From Candidatus Nanopelagicales bacterium (GTDB lineage: Bacteria > Actinomycetota > Actinomycetes > S36-B12): 64,000 nucleotides of DNA. The notes beneath the pieces are model-generated. The model ran no database searches, was not told the DNA's origin, and saw nothing but the letters and a program-made list of their open reading frames with translations. Shown piece by piece: positions 60,480 to 64,000 of this stretch. The position numbers and the translations under genes were made by a program. How positions within the stretch are numbered: position 1 is the first letter of the stretch; each line of letters opens with the position of its first letter. The DNA is taken from NCBI GenBank assembly GCA_018402075.1, contig JAGYJP010000002.1:186001-250000 (forward strand), read 5' to 3'.

Positions 60480-61571
60480 ATGATGGACTCATCCTCAATG
60501 TTTGACTCGTGTATTGAGATGGCCGCGGAGCTTGATCAGGTTGAAGCAGGATTGGCGGATCCTTCCATTCACGGTGATCAAGCTGCTGCGCGAAAATTAG
60601 GACGCAGGTATGCCCAGCTGCGCCCCATTGTGGCTACATATCGTGAGTGGTTAACTCTTACGGGCGATTTGCAGGCTGCTCGAGAGTTCGCGGAAGAAGA
60701 CAGCTCATTTGAATCTGAAGTGAAGTCATTGGAGGACAACGTTTCGGAGGTGGCCGAAAAACTCACCCACTTGTTATTGCCTCGCGATCCCATGGATGAC
60801 AAAGATGTCATCGTGGAGATCAAAGCCGGTGAGGGTGGCGATGAGTCTGCGCTTTTTGCTGCAGATCTCATGCGGATGTATTTGCGCTATGCAGAACGTC
60901 GGGGTTGGAGTACCGAGGTGCTAGACGCAGTGGAATCAGATCTTGGTGGGTATAAAGACATCTCAATTGCGGTGAAGTCAAAAGGTGCGCCCGGCATTGG
61001 CGAAGCCCCATTTGCTCGACTGAAATTTGAAGGTGGTGTCCACCGGGTTCAACGTGTTCCCGTGACGGAGTCTCAGGGAAGAATTCACACATCGGCGGCA
61101 GGTGTCATGGTGGCTCCAGAAGCAGAAGACGTTGATGTCACTATCGATCCGAATGACCTTCGCATTGACGTATATAGATCATCTGGTCCTGGTGGGCAAA
61201 GTGTCAACACAACCGACTCGGCCGTCCGCATCACTCATGTTCCCACTGGGGTAGTTGTCTCGTGCCAAAATGAAAAAAGCCAGTTACAAAATCGTGAGCA
61301 AGCCATGCGGATCTTGAGGGCTCGACTACTGGCTGTTGTCGAGGAGCAAGCGGCTAAAGACGCCTCTGATGTGCGTAGGTCGCAGGTTCGCACGGTTGAT
61401 CGCAGTGAGCGCATTCGGACATACAACTTCCCAGAGAACCGCCTGAATGATCACCGTGTTGGATTCAAATCACATAATCTCGATCAGGTACTGGATGGTG
61501 AACTTGACGCCGTTATTGAGGCATGTATTGCAGCTGACCAGCAGAGCAGGTTGGCGGAGCCAAGCTCGTGA
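60480..61571 (+). CDS. prfA: Peptide chain release factor 1
   Basis: A 363-residue RF1. Catalytic GGQ (about residues 238-240) in [17 protein letters not shown]-terminal [27 protein letters not shown] lies 7 nt before ATG 60480. Overlaps prmC by 4 nt (GTGA), so release factor and its methyltransferase are coupled. Confidence 0.97.
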   Translation: MMDSSSMFDSCIEMAAELDQVEAGLADPSIHGDQAAARKLGRRYAQLRPIVATYREWLTLTGDLQAAREFAEEDSSFESEVKSLEDNVSEVAEKLTHLLLPRDPMDDKDVIVEIKAGEGGDESALFAADLMRMYLRYAERRGWSTEVLDAVESDLGGYKDISIAVKSKGAPGIGEAPFARLKFEGGVHRVQRVPVTESQGRIHTSAAGVMVAPEAEDVDVTIDPNDLRIDVYRSSGPGGQSVNTTDSAVRITHVPTGVVVSCQNEKSQLQNREQAMRILRARLLAVVEEQAAKDASDVRRSQVRTVDRSERIRTYNFPENRLNDHRVGFKSHNLDQVLDGELDAVIEACIAADQQSRLAEPSS

Positions 61572-62491
61572 CCAACATCCGTGAAATTTTGGTCGACTCG
61601 GAGCGTCGGCTGCATCGAGCGGGTATCGATTCAGCGGCTGTCGAATCCGCCGAACTTCTTGCCTTCGTGTTGGGGGTAACACGGAATAGGTTATTGCTGC
61701 AGGACTCCATTGATGAAGATGATCGTGTGTCATTTGAGCGACTTATGGCTAAGCGACTGAATCGGGTGCCGTTACAACATCTCCTTGGGATTGCGCCATT
61801 CCGGCATATTGAATTGAGCGTCGGTCCGGGTGTGTTTATTCCTAGACCGGAAAGTGAACTGGTGACCGAGGCTGCGATCCGACATTTACGCACTTGTGAA
61901 GACCCCCAAGCCTTTGACCTTTGTTCGGGATCTGGTGCAATCGCGATTTCATTAGCCACAGAGGTTCCGGGAACCACCGTGACTGCAGTGGAACTAAGTA
62001 CAGATGCCCTCCCTTGGCTAACAGACAACGTACGCAATCTCCCGACCGAGGTCCCGGTCACAGTGGTGGCGGCCGACGTCACTGACATTTCGAATGCGCA
62101 ATTACGCGCTGCCGCTGGAACCTGCGATGTTGTGACTTGCAATCCTCCGTATATTCCGAATGGTTCGTTACCACGCGACCCAGAAGTCCGTGATCACGAA
62201 CCGGCATTGGCTCTTTATGGTGGACCTGATGGCCTCGACGTGATTCGCAAGGTTGTGATCACAGCTGGCATGTTATTGAAATCAGGTGGGTTGCTCGTCA
62301 TTGAGCACGCAGATGTTCAGGGTCCTGAATCACCGGGTGGCGGAGTAGTGGAGATTGTTCGTCAGGGAAAAGTCCCCGAAGACATGGCAGACTTCATTGC
62401 AGGTGTTGTTGGATCACCACTATTTGTCAACGTTGAAGACAGACAGGATTACAACCAACTACCTCGGTTCACATTGGCAAGGCGGGTCTAA
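61568..62491 (+). CDS. prmC: Release factor glutamine methyltransferase
   Basis: A 307-residue class I methyltransferase that methylates the GGQ glutamine of RF1/RF2. Helical N-terminal recognition domain, SAM-binding [15 protein letters not shown], and the substrate-side-chain motif CNPPYIPNG (about residue 191). Starts at GTG 61568 inside the prfA stop. Followed by sua5, 4 nt later. Confidence 0.96.
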   Translation: MTNIREILVDSERRLHRAGIDSAAVESAELLAFVLGVTRNRLLLQDSIDEDDRVSFERLMAKRLNRVPLQHLLGIAPFRHIELSVGPGVFIPRPESELVTEAAIRHLRTCEDPQAFDLCSGSGAIAISLATEVPGTTVTAVELSTDALPWLTDNVRNLPTEVPVTVVAADVTDISNAQLRAAAGTCDVVTCNPPYIPNGSLPRDPEVRDHEPALALYGGPDGLDVIRKVVITAGMLLKSGGLLVIEHADVQGPESPGGGVVEIVRQGKVPEDMADFIAGVVGSPLFVNVEDRQDYNQLPRFTLARRV

Positions 62492-62495
62492 GCCT

Positions 62496-63143
62496 GTGAC
62501 CATTCGGATTAAATGCGGAAACGGCGAAAATCGTGAGCGCGCGTTGTCGATGGCTCTGTCCACCTCCCGAAGGGGTGGTCTCATGGTTATTCCCACTGAA
62601 AGCATGTATGCGGTTGTCACAGATGCATTCAGTATCCGAGGAACAGCGGCGCTGCGTGAATTCAAGGATCTTGATCCCTCGATGCCACTGAGTGTTCTTG
62701 TTCCGCAGGCATCAACGGTCAGTGGAATTACTCGAAGAATTCCGCAAACTGCCCATCAACTCATGGAAGCCCTCTGGCCGGGTGAATTAACGTTGCTCCT
62801 CGATGCAGGAATGACCTTGAGTTGGGATCATCCAGACGAGGCACCCGTGGCCGTTCGCATGCCTCTTCACCCGCTGGCACTCAGTGTGTTACAGACAACT
62901 GGGCCAATGGCTTCGACGGGCGCACATCCCTCGGGAACTGCACCCATCACAACTTCACAAGGTCTGGATGCTCTTGAGGTAGACGACATTGCGGTAATCC
63001 TCGACGCTGGGGATCTTTCCAACAATTCGGACACTGTGGTGACCAGCACGGTCGTGGACTGCACTACTTCACCGCCAAGGGTGGTGCGACAAGGGAGTTG
63101 CGACCTACCGACATTGCGGTCCGTAATTCCTGAAATCGCGTAA
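62496..63143 (+). CDS. Threonylcarbamoyl-AMP synthase (YrdC/Sua5 domain)
   Basis: A 215-residue YrdC-fold enzyme that makes threonylcarbamoyl-AMP for the t6A37 modification of tRNAs. It has GGLMVIPTESMYAVVTDAF, REFKDLDPSMPLSVLV, LWPGELTLLL, PVAVRMPLHPLALSVLQTTGP-MASTGAHPSG. A short TsaC/YwlC-like form without the long Sua5 domain. Conserved prfA-prmC-sua5 order supports it. I chose GTG 62496; the frame is open to 62355 within prmC but that is another gene's sequence. Confidence 0.92.
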   Translation: MTIRIKCGNGENRERALSMALSTSRRGGLMVIPTESMYAVVTDAFSIRGTAALREFKDLDPSMPLSVLVPQASTVSGITRRIPQTAHQLMEALWPGELTLLLDAGMTLSWDHPDEAPVAVRMPLHPLALSVLQTTGPMASTGAHPSGTAPITTSQGLDALEVDDIAVILDAGDLSNNSDTVVTSTVVDCTTSPPRVVRQGSCDLPTLRSVIPEIA

Positions 63144-63163
63144 GGTGTGCTCTTTGACGTTTC

Positions 63164-63189
63164 GCACGGACAATCGGCACGGACAATCG
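63164..63189. repeat. Tandem 13-bp repeat upstream of glyA
   Basis: GCACGGACAATCG occurs twice in perfect tandem, 24 nt before the glyA start used here. Each copy carries GACAAT, which resembles a -10. A TTGACG lies at 63154. Confidence 0.8.
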
Positions 63190-63212
63190 TGCCCATGCAA
63201 AGTGAGGGTGAC

Positions 63213-64000
63213 ATGGTTTTTTGGGGACCAGATTTTTCAGAATTGCAGAATGAGGATCCTGTAATCGCGGAAATCATTCTCGCCGAGTTGGAGCGGGCAC
63301 GTAGCGGTCTTCAACTGATCGCTAGTGAGAACTTCACCTCACCTGCTGTGCTTGCAGCACTGGGATCTACTTTGAGTAATAAGTACGCAGAGGGTTATCC
63401 GGGCAAGCGCTATTACGGTGGCTGTTCGGAAGTTGATCGCGCTGAAATTATTGGTATTGACAGAGCCAAGGAATTATTCGGCGCAGATCATGCCAATCTG
63501 CAACCCCATTCGGGGGCTAGTGCCAATATTGCCGCCTACGGAGCCTTTGTGGCGCCGGGTGACACCGTCATGGCCATGAGCTTGTCACACGGTGGTCATT
63601 TGACCCACGGTTCACCGGTGAACTTCTCAGGCAAGTGGTTCAACGTGGTCTCGTATGGAGTTCGACCAGAAGATGACCTCATCGACATGGATGAAGTGCG
63701 TCGGTTGGCAGTCGAAAATAAGCCCAAAATGATAATTTGCGGTGCAACGGCGTATACGCGACTCATTGATTTCGCCGGTTTCCGGGCGATTGCTGACGAA
63801 GTAGGTGCGATCATGATGGTAGATGCCGCTCACTTCATTGGGCTTGTTGCTGGCAAGGCAATTCCCAGCCCGGTGCCTTATGCCGATGTTGTCTGTTTCA
63901 CAACACATAAAGTTCTGCGAGGGCCGCGCGGTGGCATGATTTTGTGTAAGGCAGAGCATGCTGCGAAAATTGACAAGGCTGTTTTCCCCATGATGCAGGG
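63213..64000 (+). CDS. glyA: Serine hydroxymethyltransferase, 3' end cut off by window
   Basis: The first 262 residues of SHMT, the PLP enzyme interconverting serine and glycine with tetrahydrofolate. Landmarks: [69 protein letters not shown], and the PLP lysine in [17 protein letters not shown] chose ATG 63213 because GAGGGTG lies just upstream; ATG 63195 is in frame and would add six residues. The frame is still open at the window end. Confidence 0.95.
   Translation, partial: MVFWGPDFSELQNEDPVIAEIILAELERARSGLQLIASENFTSPAVLAALGSTLSNKYAEGYPGKRYYGGCSEVDRAEIIGIDRAKELFGADHANLQPHSGASANIAAYGAFVAPGDTVMAMSLSHGGHLTHGSPVNFSGKWFNVVSYGVRPEDDLIDMDEVRRLAVENKPKMIICGATAYTRLIDFAGFRAIADEVGAIMMVDAAHFIGLVAGKAIPSPVPYADVVCFTTHKVLRGPRGGMILCKAEHAAKIDKAVFPMMQ

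Overview
The window is ordinary chromosomal DNA from an actinomycete of moderate GC content (around half by eye, low for the phylum). The actinobacterial signature is strong. It has WhiB1, a PdtaS-type sensor kinase, the fused 2-oxoglutarate decarboxylase Kgd, FbiC for coenzyme F420, nickel superoxide dismutase with its SodX protease, a PAC2 protein, DUF6104, an arginine/asparagine-rich Rho and a 71-residue biotin carrier like mycobacterial TB7.3. The block dagK-whiB1-pdtaS-biotin carrier-SRAP-aroA-rsgA follows the order I recall from the Mycobacterium tuberculosis Rv3218-Rv3228 region. A freshwater planktonic actinobacterium is my best guess at the source, but that is inference. I see no phage, insertion sequence, plasmid or CRISPR.

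Layout. 1-5.2 kb: methyltransferase end, initiator tRNA, a secreted Cys protein behind a CstR/CsoR-like operator, and an Fbp-type iron importer. 5.2-12.9 kb (mostly minus strand): CDGSH protein, acetolactate decarboxylase, glutathione peroxidase, AlkB-rubredoxin, ArgG, an oxidoreductase, a duplicated secreted protein and ExoIII. 12.9-18.6 kb: a persulfide detoxification operon behind a 32-bp palindrome, then fbiC-P450. 18.6-31.4 kb: HisN-RsgA-AroA, the whiB1/pdtaS neighbourhood, and a sodN-GNAT-anti-sigma-sigma operon facing sodX. 31.4-43 kb: Kgd, cell-wall enzymes, thioesterase, GTPase, PAC2 and a secreted peptidase. 43-47.7 kb: a complete olefin/beta-lactone operon, oleA-oleBC-oleD. 47.8-51.3 kb: queuosine genes tgt and queT with tRNA-Arg, and cspA. 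51.5-64 kb: argS-lysA-hom-thrC-thrB-rho-rpmE-prfA-prmC-sua5-glyA.

Three themes stand out. (1) Leaderless transcription is common: at 15 starts a TANNNT hexamer lies exactly 6 nt before the ATG/GTG. (2) Hydrocarbon and fatty-acyl chemistry recurs (OleABCD, AlkB-rubredoxin, a P450 and two thioesterases). (3) Redox and sulfur stress genes recur (CstB-like persulfide dioxygenase, glutathione peroxidase, Ni-SOD linked to a sigma factor, PdtaS, WhiB1). Short perfect tandem duplications (9, 13, 15 and 33 bp) are scattered through genes and promoters.

The strongest leads for new biology are the tRNA-Arg/queT junction (2 nt apart, likely giving a leaderless mRNA by tRNA processing), two leaderless promoters that share bases between pdtaS and a TPP enzyme, a shared 18-bp operator core that also precedes a 19-codon leaderless ORF, and an in-frame 33-bp duplication inside OleC.
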